From Reyranella humidisoli (GTDB lineage: Bacteria > Pseudomonadota > Alphaproteobacteria > Reyranellales > Reyranellaceae), in NCBI RefSeq assembly GCF_019039055.1, contig NZ_JAHOPB010000001.1:744001-808000 (forward strand): a stretch of DNA of 64,000 nucleotides. Direction: 5' to 3'. Below the pieces are notes generated by a model. The model worked only from the letters and a program-made list of their open reading frames with translations, was not told the DNA's origin and did no database searches. Shown piece after piece: positions 19,824-30,046 of the stretch. A program made the translations under genes and the position numbers. How positions within the stretch are numbered: the first letter of the stretch is position 1; each line of letters begins with the position of its first letter.

Positions 19824-20357
19824 ATGACTCGCATACAGCGCTTCACGCTTTGCTCGGTGTTTTGGATGGTCGGGCTGGCAGTCCTCACTAGCGGCATTTT
19901 GATCGCAGCCGATACACGGGACCACTACCTTCTCGCCAGAATCGCCGAGACCTTCGGCATGACCCTCACTGGGCAGAACTGCAACATCGCGATCGGCGCC
20001 AGGATACTATTCTGGTTACTACTGGCCGTCGAACTCGTGATCGCGGCGCGTGCGGTCTCGTTGAAGCTGACCGCATCGGAACAGGCTCATTTCCAGAAGG
20101 CGTCGACAGCGCCCCTCGAGACCTCGCGGGACCGCCTCCTGATCGCCCTGATATTTCCGATATTCGTGGCCGCTTTCTATTTCATTTCCTATTCGGTCGG
20201 TCATCACAGCGGCGGCCGGTTCAAGCTGTGCTCCACCGCGCCGGGCACGCAGCTTGCGTACCATTGGTACCTCCTCGTGGCGTCTAGCGGGCGAGCAGCA
20301 ATGATCGCACTGGCCTGCCTCCTCTATTTCAGGCGCAAGGCGTTAGCTGCCTCTTGA
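19824..20357 (+). CDS. Hypothetical four-helix membrane protein
   Basis: I do not recognise this 177-residue protein. Hydrophobic stretches lie near residues 8-27, 52-73, 101-121 and 150-168, with an extracytoplasmic-looking loop containing two cysteines (GQNC and KLCSTAPG). It starts at ATG 19824 in a frame that continues an overlapping non-coding frame of the preceding gene, so it is easily missed. The bases are noticeably poorer in GC than the neighbours and use codons such as ATA and CTA, which suggests recent acquisition or weak selection. A gap of 92 bases separates it from the MoxR operon. Confidence 0.6.
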   Translation: MTRIQRFTLCSVFWMVGLAVLTSGILIAADTRDHYLLARIAETFGMTLTGQNCNIAIGARILFWLLLAVELVIAARAVSLKLTASEQAHFQKASTAPLETSRDRLLIALIFPIFVAAFYFISYSVGHHSGGRFKLCSTAPGTQLAYHWYLLVASSGRAAMIALACLLYFRRKALAAS

Positions 20358-20368
20358 GGCCGCGCTAC

Positions 20369-21109
20369 TCAGTAGGTCGCCCGACCGCCCGAGATGTCAA
20401 AGACGGCGCCGGTCGAGAAGGAACAGGCCGGCGACGACAGCCAGAAGGCCAGTTCGGCAACCTCTTCAGGACGCACCATGCGCGCCATCGGCACGTTGGC
20501 CAGCAGCTTTGCGCGCCGCTCGTCGGTGAGTTCACCGAAGATCGCCGTCTCGGAGGCCGAGGGCGAGATCGCGTTGACCAGCACGCCTGAGGTCGCGAGT
20601 TCCTTGCCCATCGACTTGGTGAGCGCGATCACGGCGGCCTTCGACGCGACATAGGCCGCGACGTTCGGGTTGCCGTCCTTGCCCGCGATCGAGGCGATGT
20701 TGACGATGCGGCCGTAGCCGCTCGCTACCATGTCGGGCACTGCCGCCTGGCAGCAGCGGAACGTGCCGTTGAGGTTGATGTCGAGCACGCGGTGCCACTG
20801 CTCCTCGGGATAGGAGGCGATGCCGGCCGAGGGACCGAGGATGCCGGCGCTGTTCACCAGGATCGACGGCGTGCCGAGCGCCGCCTTGCTCGCCGCCCAG
20901 GCCGCGCGCACGGACTGGGTATCGGTCACGTCGACGGCGAAGGCCTTCGCCGACGCGCCGATCTCCCCTGCGATACGCTCAGCACCGGCGAGATCGACAT
21001 CCCACAGCGCGACCCGCATGCCTTGCTTTGCAAAGCGATGCGCGATGGCGCGGCCCAGTCCGCTGGCCGCACCCGTGACGACGGCCACCTGCTGCGTGAT
21101 GGAGCTCAC
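20369..21109 (-). CDS. SDR family oxidoreductase (FabG-like)
   Basis: This 246-residue classical SDR has the cofactor motif TGAASGLG, NSAG in the NNAG position, catalytic Ser in NIASIAG and the YVASK active site. The aspartate in WDVD after beta-2 favours NAD(H). GTG 21109 overlaps the upstream Bug gene stop as GTGA, so the two are coupled. It probably interconverts a hydroxy and a keto group on a small acid or acyl substrate delivered by that transport system; the substrate is unknown. Confidence 0.88.
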   Translation of the reverse strand: MSSITQQVAVVTGAASGLGRAIAHRFAKQGMRVALWDVDLAGAERIAGEIGASAKAFAVDVTDTQSVRAAWAASKAALGTPSILVNSAGILGPSAGIASYPEEQWHRVLDINLNGTFRCCQAAVPDMVASGYGRIVNIASIAGKDGNPNVAAYVASKAAVIALTKSMGKELATSGVLVNAISPSASETAIFGELTDERRAKLLANVPMARMVRPEEVAELAFWLSSPACSFSTGAVFDISGGRATY

Positions 21110-22077
21110 GGCTTGATGTTCGCCTGCTGCGCGATCTTGCGCAGGGTCGCGATGTCCTTGGCGGTCTGCGCCTTTAGATCGTCGGGGCTGATGGTCGAGG
21201 CGGTCATGCCGAACTCGGCCCAGCGCGCCTTGATGTCGGGCATCGCCAGGATCTTCATCAGCTCGGCGTGCAGCCGCTGCACGATCGGCTTGGGCGTGTT
21301 GATCGGCGCCATCAGGTCGTAGCGCCAGACGAAGTCGAAATCGACGCCCTGCTCCACGAAGCCCGGCACGTCGGGGAAGTTGATCGAGCGGCGCGTGCAG
21401 GAGACCACCACCTTGACCTTGCCCGACTTCACCATCGGCACCGCCGACTGAACGTCGGAGAAGCCGAGCTTGATGTGGCCCGCCGCCACGTCGTTCAGCA
21501 CCGGCGCGGCGCCCTTGTAGGGCACATGGGTCATGTTGATGCCGGTGCCGGCGCGGATGATCTCGGCGCAGAGATGGCCGGTGGAGCCGTTGCCCCAGGT
21601 CCCGTAGTTCACTTCACCGGGCTTGGCCTTGGCCAGCGCGATCACGTCGCGCAGGTCCTTCACCGGATAGTCCGGACTGGCCACCATCACGACCGTGGCC
21701 GAGCCGATGTCGGCCAGGTGCTCGAAGTCCTTGATCGGATCGTAGGGCAGGTCGGGCAAAACCGCCGGATTGACGACGACGGTGCTGGCCGATCCGAGGA
21801 CCAGCGTATAGCCGTCCGCCGGCGCCTTCTGCGCCGCTTCCATCGCGATGATGCCCGACGCGCCGGGCTTGTTGTCAACCACCACGGTCTGGCCGAGCGC
21901 GGTGCCGAGCTTCTCGGCCAGCGCACGCGCCACCAGGTCGGTGCCGCCGCCCGCCGCGAACGGCACGATCAGGCGGATCGGCTTGGTCGGCCACTTGGCG
22001 TCGGCCGTCTGCGCGAGCGCCGGTGTCGCGAGGCCCAAGGCCAAAGTCAGGGCAAACGCCCTCCGCAGCAGTCTCAT
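21106..22077 (-). CDS. Bug/TctC-family substrate-binding protein
   Basis: This 323-residue periplasmic receptor has a clean signal peptide (cleavage near ALA|QTAD), the lobe motif WPTKPIRLIVPFAAGGGTD, then DNKPGASGIIAME and NYGTWGNGSTGHL. ATG 22077 is chosen because GGAGG lies 6-7 bases upstream; the longer in-frame reading continues into the LacI gene and is spurious. It lies between a LacI-family regulator and an SDR on the same strand, so its ligand may be the substrate of the SDR or the regulator's inducer. No permease gene is present. Confidence 0.9.
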   Translation of the reverse strand: MRLLRRAFALTLALGLATPALAQTADAKWPTKPIRLIVPFAAGGGTDLVARALAEKLGTALGQTVVVDNKPGASGIIAMEAAQKAPADGYTLVLGSASTVVVNPAVLPDLPYDPIKDFEHLADIGSATVVMVASPDYPVKDLRDVIALAKAKPGEVNYGTWGNGSTGHLCAEIIRAGTGINMTHVPYKGAAPVLNDVAAGHIKLGFSDVQSAVPMVKSGKVKVVVSCTRRSINFPDVPGFVEQGVDFDFVWRYDLMAPINTPKPIVQRLHAELMKILAMPDIKARWAEFGMTASTISPDDLKAQTAKDIATLRKIAQQANIKP

Positions 22078-22100
22078 TCTTTCCTCCACATGGTTCTTGA

Positions 22101-23141
22101 TTACGTCGTCTTCGGCGGCCCGCAGGACTCCCGCAGCACGAGGTCGACCGGAAGCAACGCCCGCGACTGTCCCTCGCCCGAAGCGCCTTTCAGCCGTTGC
22201 AGCAACAGCTCGGCAGCCGCGCGACCGACATCTTCCAGGCTCCAGCGCAGGGCCGTGATCGCCGGCGTGTGCACGGCGGCGAGATCGGTGTCGCCCACCG
22301 CGATTACCGACAGGTCTGCCGGGATGGAAAGCCGGAGGTCGCGGGCGGCGCGCAGCGCACCGGCCAGAATGCGGGTGCCGAGCGCGATGATCGCCGTCGG
22401 GCGCCGCTCGCGTTGCAGCAGCGCGAGCGCATCGCCCTGGGCGAAATCCATGGACGATTCCTGGAGGCAGATCTCGGCGCCCGCCGGGTCGATGTCGGCC
22501 TCGGCGAAGGCCGCGTGGAAGCCCGCGATGCGCTCGCGTCCCGGCCGCATGCGGGCGCCCGGCGTCAGCAGGGCGATGCGGCGATGACCGAGACCGATCA
22601 GGTAGCGGGTCGCCGTCCGAGCACCCTCGCGATGATCGACCAGCACCGCAGGCCACGGCGAACCCTCGTCTTGAGGCACGTCGCGATCGAGGATGACGAC
22701 TGGCGCGCCGCCGGCGGCGAGTTCGCACCATGCCCGGTCGTTCTCGTCGCTGCCCGGCGCGACCAGGATCCCGTCGAGGCGACGGCTGCGAAAGGCGGCG
22801 ACCATCGCCCGTTCGCGCGCGGGATCGTTCACGGTGTTGGCGACGACCATCAGCAGGCCGGCGTCGCGCAGCCGCGCCTCGGCCGCCTGCACGATGCTGG
22901 CGTAGAGCGGATTGGCGACGTCGGAGACGAGACAGCCGACCATGCCGGTGGTGCGCGTGCGCAGGCTGCGCGCCAGGAAATCCGGCTGGTAGCCGAGCTT
23001 CTCCGCCGCCGCGGCCACGTCGCGCGCCACCCGGGCACTGACGTTCTTGCCGCCGTTCAGCGCGCGCGACACCGATCCGACCGACACCCCGGCGGTCCGC
23101 GCAACGTCGCGAATCGTGGCCTTGGAAACGATTTCTGCCAT
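22101..23141 (-). CDS. LacI-family transcriptional regulator
   Basis: This 346-residue repressor has the LacI helix-turn-helix at residues about 8-27 (TIRDVARTAGVSVGSVSRAL) and hinge helix LARSLRTRTT. A periplasmic-binding-protein-like effector domain follows (GCLVSDVANPLYASIV, later VVILDRDVP). Starts at 23153 and 23162 are also in frame; 23141 best fits the family. A perfect TGGAAACGTTTCCA palindrome lies in the divergent promoter region. The regulator therefore probably represses itself, the downstream Bug/SDR genes and the facing monooxygenase/VOC operon until an inducer binds. Confidence 0.9.
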   Translation of the reverse strand: MAEIVSKATIRDVARTAGVSVGSVSRALNGGKNVSARVARDVAAAAEKLGYQPDFLARSLRTRTTGMVGCLVSDVANPLYASIVQAAEARLRDAGLLMVVANTVNDPARERAMVAAFRSRRLDGILVAPGSDENDRAWCELAAGGAPVVILDRDVPQDEGSPWPAVLVDHREGARTATRYLIGLGHRRIALLTPGARMRPGRERIAGFHAAFAEADIDPAGAEICLQESSMDFAQGDALALLQRERRPTAIIALGTRILAGALRAARDLRLSIPADLSVIAVGDTDLAAVHTPAITALRWSLEDVGRAAAELLLQRLKGASGEGQSRALLPVDLVLRESCGPPKTT

Positions 23142-23188
23142 ACGAAGTCGCATAATTGACATCGAGGCCAACGCTTGCAAGGTTAAAT

Positions 23189-23202
23189 TGGAAACGTTTC
23201 CA
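23189..23202. promoter_or_regulatory. Probable LacI-family operator
   Basis: TGGAAACGTTTCCA is a perfect 14-base palindrome with a central CG, the canonical form of GalR/LacI-family operators. It lies 48 bases upstream of the regulator start and 21 bases upstream of the monooxygenase ATG, where a bound repressor could block both promoters. A weaker TGGAAACGATTTC copy lies inside the start of the regulator gene (about 23123-23135). Confidence 0.72.
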
Positions 23203-23222
23203 TATTCGGGAGTTTGCGGAGC

Positions 23223-24880
<1,658 letters not shown>

Positions 24881-24884
<4 letters not shown>

Positions 24885-25420
24885 GCCGCCTGTTCGGCCC
24901 GGTCCGCCAGAACGGCTATGTCGTGCGCGACATCGAGGCCGCGATGGCGCACTGGATCGACGTGCTCAAGGTCGGCCCGTGGTTCTACATCGATCGCGTG
25001 AAGACCGACTGGTTCCGCCATCGCGGACAGGACTCGCCCCTCGAACTCAGCGTCGCGCTCGCCAATGCCGGCGACCTGCAGATCGAACTGATCCAGCAGC
25101 GCAACGACGCGCCGTCGATGTACAAGGAGTTCCTCGATTCCGGCCGCGAGGGTCTGCAGCACCTGGCCTTCTGGTCGACCGATTACCAGGCCCTGTACGA
25201 CCGGGCACTCAGCCTCGGTTACACGATGGGCCATGAAGGCCAGATCGGCGGCGAACGCGGCCGCTTCGCCTACTTCGACACGGGGGCACCATCTGGCGCT
25301 TTTGCCGGCACCGTCGTGGAGATCTCCGACATCAGCGGGAGCAAGGGCCGCTTCTTCGACCATGTGCGGAAATGCGCGCTCGGTTGGGACGGTACCGATC
25401 CGATCCGTCCTGTGCGCTAG
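24881..25420 (+). CDS. VOC/glyoxalase-family protein
   Basis: This 179-residue protein begins with QNGYVVRDIEAAMAHWIDVLKVGPWF and contains two beta-alpha-beta-beta-beta units. Possible metal ligands lie in LQHLAFW and in the C-terminal glutamate of VVEISD. It resembles methylmalonyl-CoA epimerase/glyoxalase-like members annotated as VOC proteins. It overlaps the BVMO stop by ATGA and is probably co-regulated. It may process the lactone/ester product or a ring-cleavage intermediate; specificity is not deducible. Confidence 0.82.
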
Positions 25421-25425
25421 TATTG

Positions 25426-25582
25426 CCTCCCCATTCAAATCGGGAGGTGCCCCGTAGGGGCGGAGGGGTCATAAAATTCCAGTGATCGTTCTTCCTTCGG
25501 CGCTCTCGGACATTGCCCAAAGCAATGTCCTGCCGCTCCTGGGGCTGAGCTCCGCTCAGCCCACCGTTACCAGCCAGAAACT
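25426..25582. repeat. Composite palindromic repeat, copy 1
   Basis: A first module (25426-25472) starts CCTCCCCATTCAAATCGGGAGG, with one extra hairpin GCCCC-gta-GGGGC, and ends CGGAGGGGTCAT. A second module (about 25493-25582) has CGGCGCTCTCGGACATTG-cccaaag-CAATGTCC and the hairpin GGCTGAGC-tcc-GCTCAGCC. The same two modules in the same order occur at 44915-45060, and the first also at 30498-30630. The stretch to 25630 otherwise holds only the pirin ribosome site. Confidence 0.7.
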
Positions 25583-25630
25583 TGATCGCATTCCTTGTAA
25601 GGCCATTTTGGGGGCAACAAGGAGAACACC

Positions 25631-26347
25631 ATGATCGAGCTCAGACCCTTCGAGAAATTGGGCAAGTCGGACCACGGCTGGCTCAAGGCCAACTTCCACT
25701 TCAGCTTCGCGGACTACCGCAATCAGGACCGTGTCCACTGGGGCGCGCTGCGCGTCTGGAACAACGACCGGATCGCGCCGCAGTCGGGCTTCCCGCCGCA
25801 CCCTCACCGCGACATGGAAATCGTGACCTATGTCATCAAGGGCGCGATCACGCACAAGGACCATCTCGGCAACGAGGGCCGGACCGAAGCGGGCCAGATC
25901 CAGGTGATGAGCGCGGGCAGCGGCATCCAGCACGCCGAGTACAACATGGAGCAGGCCGAGACCGAGCTGTTCCAGATCTGGATCCTGCCCAACAAGCAGG
26001 GCGTGCCGGCGCGCTGGGAGACGGTGCAGTTCCCCGCCGACGCGCGCGACGGTAGGCTGGTGCCGCTGGCTTCGGGGCGCGGCGACGACGGGGCGATCCC
26101 GCTCTATGCCGACGGCTCGCTGATGGCCGGTACGGTGAAGGCGGGCCAGTCGACCCGGCAGACGCTGAACGGCAAGCCCGCCTATCTCGTGCCCGCCAAG
26201 GGCCGCATCGAGGTCCGCGGCAGCGACGGCACGGTCGTGACGGCCAATGCCCGCGACGGCGTGGCGGTCGTCGACCAGGACGAGATCGAGATCGTGGCAC
26301 TCGAGGATGCGGAGATTGTGCTGGTCGAAACGGACCGGCTGAACTGA
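25631..26347 (+). CDS. Pirin family protein
   Basis: The 238-residue bicupin shows the pirin metal site in GFPPHPHRDMEIVTYVIKG (two histidines and a glutamate) and HAEYNM further on. Pirins are Fe-binding cupins; some have quercetinase activity and some are redox or regulatory factors. The start has AAGGAGAACACC upstream. It is monocistronic, between a repeat and a DsbA-fold gene, with a 59-base gap. The function is not known beyond the family. Confidence 0.92.
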   Translation: MIELRPFEKLGKSDHGWLKANFHFSFADYRNQDRVHWGALRVWNNDRIAPQSGFPPHPHRDMEIVTYVIKGAITHKDHLGNEGRTEAGQIQVMSAGSGIQHAEYNMEQAETELFQIWILPNKQGVPARWETVQFPADARDGRLVPLASGRGDDGAIPLYADGSLMAGTVKAGQSTRQTLNGKPAYLVPAKGRIEVRGSDGTVVTANARDGVAVVDQDEIEIVALEDAEIVLVETDRLN

Positions 26348-26406
26348 GCCCTTCTGTCCCTCCGCTCTCTCCCGCTAGGATGCTCCGGCATCTGTGCGGA
26401 GAGAGC

Positions 26407-27033
26407 GTGAAGGAAGTCGAGTATTTCTACGCGGCGCATTCCGCGTTCGCCTATCTCGGTTCGGCGCGATTCAGGGCGATTGTCGCGGCGGCCGGCCGAC
26501 GGATCGCGCACCGACCAGTGGACCTGCGTCGCGTCGTGGCTGAAGCCGGTGCCGTACCTTTCGGCCGTCGCACCAGGGCACACGCGGCATATTACTTCGG
26601 CCGCGAAATCGAGCGCTGGAGCGAGGAGCGCGGCGCGCCGTGGCTGGGCCGGATACCCACCCATCACGCCAACGACATCACGCTGCCCAACTGCATGCTG
26701 ATCGCGGGGCTGGTGCGCGGCATCGAGATCGATGATCTGGCTCATGCGATGCTGGAAGCGCATTGGCGAGACGACGCCGATCTGGCCGACCGGGACACCC
26801 TGGCTGCGATCGGACGAGGAGCGGGCGTCGATCCACTGCCGTTGCTCGATCTTGCCCTCTCGCCGGAGGTGAAGACGATCTACCAGGCCAATACGGACGA
26901 AGCGATCCGCCGCTCGGTATTCGGTTCCCCGACATACTTCGTCGATGGCGACATGTTCTATGGCCAGGATCGCCTCGACATGGTCGAACGGGCGCTACGA
27001 AAGCCCTATGCGGGAGTCTGGCCGCCGGCATAG
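26407..27033 (+). CDS. DsbA-fold 2-hydroxychromene-2-carboxylate isomerase-like protein
   Basis: The 208-residue protein has a thioredoxin-fold opening VEYFYAAHSAFAYLGS. A serine takes the place of the CxxC dithiol, as in HCCA isomerase/kappa-class GST relatives, and the cis-proline region FGSPTYFVDGDMFYGQDRLD follows near the C-terminus. GTG 26407 with GGAGAGAG upstream fits better than ATG 26380. It probably binds glutathione and isomerises or conjugates an aromatic intermediate. A paralogue is encoded at 29450. The substrate is unknown. Confidence 0.8.
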   Translation: MKEVEYFYAAHSAFAYLGSARFRAIVAAAGRRIAHRPVDLRRVVAEAGAVPFGRRTRAHAAYYFGREIERWSEERGAPWLGRIPTHHANDITLPNCMLIAGLVRGIEIDDLAHAMLEAHWRDDADLADRDTLAAIGRGAGVDPLPLLDLALSPEVKTIYQANTDEAIRRSVFGSPTYFVDGDMFYGQDRLDMVERALRKPYAGVWPPA

Positions 27034-27070
27034 GCCCCGCCCCGAGATCCAAGATCAATTGACGATAGAG

Positions 27071-27101
27071 ACCGGGCGGGCTTTGATCCCGCCCGGTTTT
27101 C
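27071..27101 (+). terminator. Rho-independent terminator
   Basis: The stem ACCGGGCGGG (27071-27080) pairs exactly with CCCGCCCGGT (27088-27097) around a 7-base loop, followed by TTTTC. It terminates the DsbA-fold gene and lies just before the SDR ribosome site. Confidence 0.85.
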
Positions 27102-27116
27102 GTTTGGGAGAGACGC

Positions 27117-27890
27117 ATGGCCTACAAGGGCTTCGATCTGACGGGCAAGGTGGCGCTGGTGACCGGCGGCAATGGCGGCATCGGCCTCGGCATGGCCGAC
27201 GCGATGGCACAGGCCGGCGCGGGCGTCTGCATCTGGGGGACGCGCAAGGAGAAGAACGACGCCGCCGTCGAGCAGCTCAGGAAGCATGGCGGCAAGGTCC
27301 ACGCCCAGATCGTCGACGTCGGCGACGAGAAGCAGGTGGCGGACGCCTTCGCCGAGACGGTGAAGGTGATGGGCCATGTCGACAACTGCGTCGCCAATGC
27401 CGGCGTCTCGGGCCGCGGCAAGGGCTCGATCCTCGAGATGGACTACGCCGAATGGCGCCGCGTCCTGCAGATCAACCTCGACGGCGTTTTCTTCACGTTT
27501 CGTGCAGCCGCCAAGCACATGGTCGAGCGCGGCCAGGGCGGCTCGCTGGTGGCGATGGCCAGCACCGCGGCCATCGAAGGTGCGGCCCGCTCCAGCCACT
27601 ACGGCGCCAGCAAGGGCGGTGTCACCGCGATGGTGCGGGCGCTGGCCGTCGAGCTGGCGCGCTACAAGATCACGGTGAACTCGATCCTGCCGGGCTGGAT
27701 CGAGACCGAGATGACGGCCAATGCGGTCGCCAACCCGAAGTTCGCGGGCAACGTCCTGCCGCGCATCCCGGCCCGCCGCTGGGGCAGCGGCGCCGACTTC
27801 GGCCCGATCGCGGTCTACCTGGCGAGCAGCGCCTCCGGCTACACGACGGGACGCGACTTCGTCATCGATGGCGGCTATACGTTGTTCTAG
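27117..27890 (+). CDS. SDR family oxidoreductase
   Basis: This 257-residue classical SDR has the cofactor motif TGGNGGIG, NAG in VANAGVSG, a catalytic serine in MASTAAIEG and an HYGASK tyrosine-lysine pair; FVIDGGYTLF closes the fold. The start has GGGAGAGACGC upstream. An arginine in GTRKEK after beta-2 favours NADP(H). It stands alone between a terminator and the secreted 174-residue protein. The substrate cannot be assigned. Confidence 0.88.
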   Translation: MAYKGFDLTGKVALVTGGNGGIGLGMADAMAQAGAGVCIWGTRKEKNDAAVEQLRKHGGKVHAQIVDVGDEKQVADAFAETVKVMGHVDNCVANAGVSGRGKGSILEMDYAEWRRVLQINLDGVFFTFRAAAKHMVERGQGGSLVAMASTAAIEGAARSSHYGASKGGVTAMVRALAVELARYKITVNSILPGWIETEMTANAVANPKFAGNVLPRIPARRWGSGADFGPIAVYLASSASGYTTGRDFVIDGGYTLF

Positions 27891-27929
27891 CCCGTCGCCA
27901 CTACAGCATCAGTCTTTGGGGAAATACTC

Positions 27930-28454
27930 ATGATGAATCGGTTTGCAACCGGCCTCGCCGTCCTCCTCGCCTTCGGCGCCCTGCCCGCCTTCGCGCAGCA
28001 GCAGCCCAAGCCGACGGCCGCCGCGGCGACCCCGAAGGCCGACGAGGACCGCTATGTCGGCTACTACTACCCGAAGCCGACGGCGATCGAGACCTACACC
28101 TCGCCGATGCAGACGATCGCCGGCGCCGAGCGCGCCCAGCGCGTGCAGTTCGCCACGGTCGTGTCGCAGGGCACCATCCAGTCGGCCTACCGCGTCCCCT
28201 ACGCGGTCTTCGTGAAGGGCGAGAAGGCCGACAAGATGATCATCGTCGGCCTGCAGCCCGGCGAAATGAGCACGATCTTCCGTGCGCGCGCGATCCTCGC
28301 GAACATGACGACCATGTCGCGCCTGTCGCCGTTCTTCCAGGAGCGCACGATCGCCGAGGACGCGAACTTCTTCGACCTGCTGAAGCTGCTCGGCTTCCAC
28401 CAGATCACGATCAGCGACGGCGACAAGTTCACTCATCAGGTGAATATTAAGTAA
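27930..28454 (+). CDS. Secreted hypothetical protein
   Basis: This 174-residue protein has a typical signal peptide (cleavage near PAFA|QQ) and an Ala/Pro/Gln-rich linker. A conserved-looking soluble domain contains RYVGYYYPKPTAIETY, a GLQPGEMST loop and NFFDLLKLLGFHQITISDGD. No catalytic motif is recognised. It is probably periplasmic and lies 39 bases after the SDR. A hairpin without a T tract follows the stop. Confidence 0.65.
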   Translation: MMNRFATGLAVLLAFGALPAFAQQQPKPTAAAATPKADEDRYVGYYYPKPTAIETYTSPMQTIAGAERAQRVQFATVVSQGTIQSAYRVPYAVFVKGEKADKMIIVGLQPGEMSTIFRARAILANMTTMSRLSPFFQERTIAEDANFFDLLKLLGFHQITISDGDKFTHQVNIK

Positions 28455-28621
28455 GCGCCTTCAGAGGCGCTGGCGGGCGGCAGCGCTTGTAATCAAGCGC
28501 GAGAGCCCGCACGGCCGGGTTGGCGCACCTCCATCTTTTCTGCACCGCACGGCGCCCGCGCTTCGGTCGCTGCGCTCCCTGCAGCGCTACACGCCGCCAG
28601 GCGCTCCGCCAGCGGAGCGCC
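28455..28621. repeat. Cluster of short palindromes
   Basis: The 167-base gap holds AGCGCCT-tcag-AGGCGCT after the stop, GCGCTTG-taat-CAAGCGC (about 28484-28501) and GGCGCTCCGC-cag-CGGAGCGCC near the right end. The TTGTAATCAA core recurs at about 45016-45025 in another repeat cluster. I see no gene, tRNA or promoter here. Confidence 0.6.
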
Positions 28622-29377
28622 TCATATGGCATTCATCCCGCCGTCGATGACCAGCTCCGCGCCGGTCATGAAGCGGGACTCATCGGAAATCAGGTAGAGC
28701 ACGCCGTAGGCAATGTCCTCCGGCGTGCCGAAATGACCGACCGGCACGCGCTGGCGCGTGCGCTCGCGCGCCTTCTCGCTGGGGAGGATGCTCTCGCCCA
28801 TCGGCGTCATGATGATGCCGGGATGGACCGAGTTGCAGCGCACCTTGTAGCCCTTGCGCGCGCAATCCATCGCCACCGTCTTGGTGAACTGCCGCACCGC
28901 GCCCTTGCTGGCGCCGTAGGCCGAGAGGTCGGGCGTGCCGAGGAAAGCCGCCAGCGAGGAGAGGTTCACGATCGAGCCGCCGCCCGAGGACCTGAGCGCG
29001 GGAACGCCATACTTGCAGCCGAGGAACACGCCCTCGACGTTGATCGACAGGATGCGGCGCCACTGGTCGAGGCTCTCGCCCTCGAAGGTCGAGGGGAATG
29101 GCCCGGCGATGCCGGCATTGTTCACGAGCCCGTTCAGCCGGCCCTCGCGCGCCATTATGTCGTCGATGATGCGCTTCCAGTCGGCTTCCTTGGACGTGTC
29201 CTGCTCCTCGAAGCGGGCTTGGCCCCCTATCTGCTGCACCGTCTCCAGGCCGCCCGCACGGTTCACGTCGGTCACGATCACCGTCGCGCCCTCCGCCGCC
29301 AGCAGCTGCGCGGATGCCCGGCCGATGCCCGACCCCGCGCCCGTCACCAGCACGACCTTGTCTGCCACGCGGCCCAT
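28622..29377 (-). CDS. SDR family oxidoreductase
   Basis: This 251-residue classical SDR has TGAGSGIG for the cofactor, NNAGIAG, Ser in NLSSLAAF and AYGASKGA, with Asp in TDVN after beta-2, indicating NAD(H) preference. The start at 29377 has AAGGGAGGAT upstream; the longer in-frame reading is non-coding. It faces the HCCA isomerase-like gene, with 72 bases between starts, so the two may share control. The C-terminal TGAELVIDGGMNA is standard for cyclohexanol- or 2,5-dichloro-diol-dehydrogenase-like members. Confidence 0.88.
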   Translation of the reverse strand: MGRVADKVVLVTGAGSGIGRASAQLLAAEGATVIVTDVNRAGGLETVQQIGGQARFEEQDTSKEADWKRIIDDIMAREGRLNGLVNNAGIAGPFPSTFEGESLDQWRRILSINVEGVFLGCKYGVPALRSSGGGSIVNLSSLAAFLGTPDLSAYGASKGAVRQFTKTVAMDCARKGYKVRCNSVHPGIIMTPMGESILPSEKARERTRQRVPVGHFGTPEDIAYGVLYLISDESRFMTGAELVIDGGMNAI

Positions 29378-29449
29378 GCGATCCTCCCTTGAACATTCTT
29401 GTCGCAAGGCTAGAAGCGGCGCAGGCTTGCCACAAGCAAGGAGGAACGG

Positions 29450-30046
29450 ATGACCCGCACGCTGGAATTCTACTTCGACTATGGCAGCCCCTACAGCTAT
29501 CTCGCCGACACGCAGGTCGAGGGGATCGCGCGGCGCGCGGGCGCAACGCTGGTGCGCAAGCCGATGCTGCTGGGCGGCGTGTTCAAGGCGACGGGCAACC
29601 ATTCGCCGGCCGAGCTGCCGCAGAAATCCAAATGGAGCGGCTTCGACATGCCGCTGTGGGCGCGCCACTACGGCGTGCCGTTCCAGCGCAATCCCTTCTT
29701 TCCGGTGAATACGCTGGCGCTGATGCGCGGCGCCGCGGCGGCGCAGATCGACGGTACGTTCGAGCGCTATCATCCCGCGGTCTACAAGGCGATGTGGGTC
29801 GACGGCCGCAACCTGAACGACATGAAGGAGATCGCCGCCGTGCTGTCGTCGGCCGGCCTCGATCCGGCGAAGGTCGGCGCCCGCATCCAGGATCAGGACG
29901 TGAAGGATCGGCTCAAGGCCACTACCGAGGAAGCCGTCGCACGCGGCGTGTTCGGCGCGCCGACCTGCTTCGTGGACAACATGATGTTCTTCGGCAACGA
30001 TCGCCTCCCCTTCGTCGAAATGGCCCTCAAGGGAGAGCTCAAGTGA
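29450..30046 (+). CDS. 2-hydroxychromene-2-carboxylate isomerase family protein
   Basis: The 198-residue protein has the kappa-GST/HCCA isomerase opening LEFYFDYGSPYSYLAD with the catalytic-type serine, MLLGGVFKATGNHSP, and the cis-Pro segment FGAPTCFVDNMMFFGNDRL. HCCA isomerase uses glutathione in naphthalene-type degradation; many homologues act on other compounds. It shares the fold with the 26407 gene, but the two sequences are clearly diverged. Its stop overlaps the OmpA gene start as GTGA, an unusual pairing of cytosolic and envelope functions. Confidence 0.87.
   Translation: MTRTLEFYFDYGSPYSYLADTQVEGIARRAGATLVRKPMLLGGVFKATGNHSPAELPQKSKWSGFDMPLWARHYGVPFQRNPFFPVNTLALMRGAAAAQIDGTFERYHPAVYKAMWVDGRNLNDMKEIAAVLSSAGLDPAKVGARIQDQDVKDRLKATTEEAVARGVFGAPTCFVDNMMFFGNDRLPFVEMALKGELK

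Noticed and set aside
21106..22731. A 541-codon minus-strand frame extending the Bug gene upstream
   Set aside because: A ribosome site and signal peptide mark the start at 22077; the extension lies in another frame of the LacI gene.
27052..27066. GATCAATTGAC before the SDR, suggesting an FNR-type site
   Set aside because: Orientation and spacing do not fit TTGA-N6-TCAA; it precedes a terminator.
28455..28621. A tRNA gene suggested by strong stems between 28455 and 28621
   Set aside because: No TTC-containing T arm, anticodon arm geometry or 3' acceptor pairing can be formed; it is a palindrome cluster.
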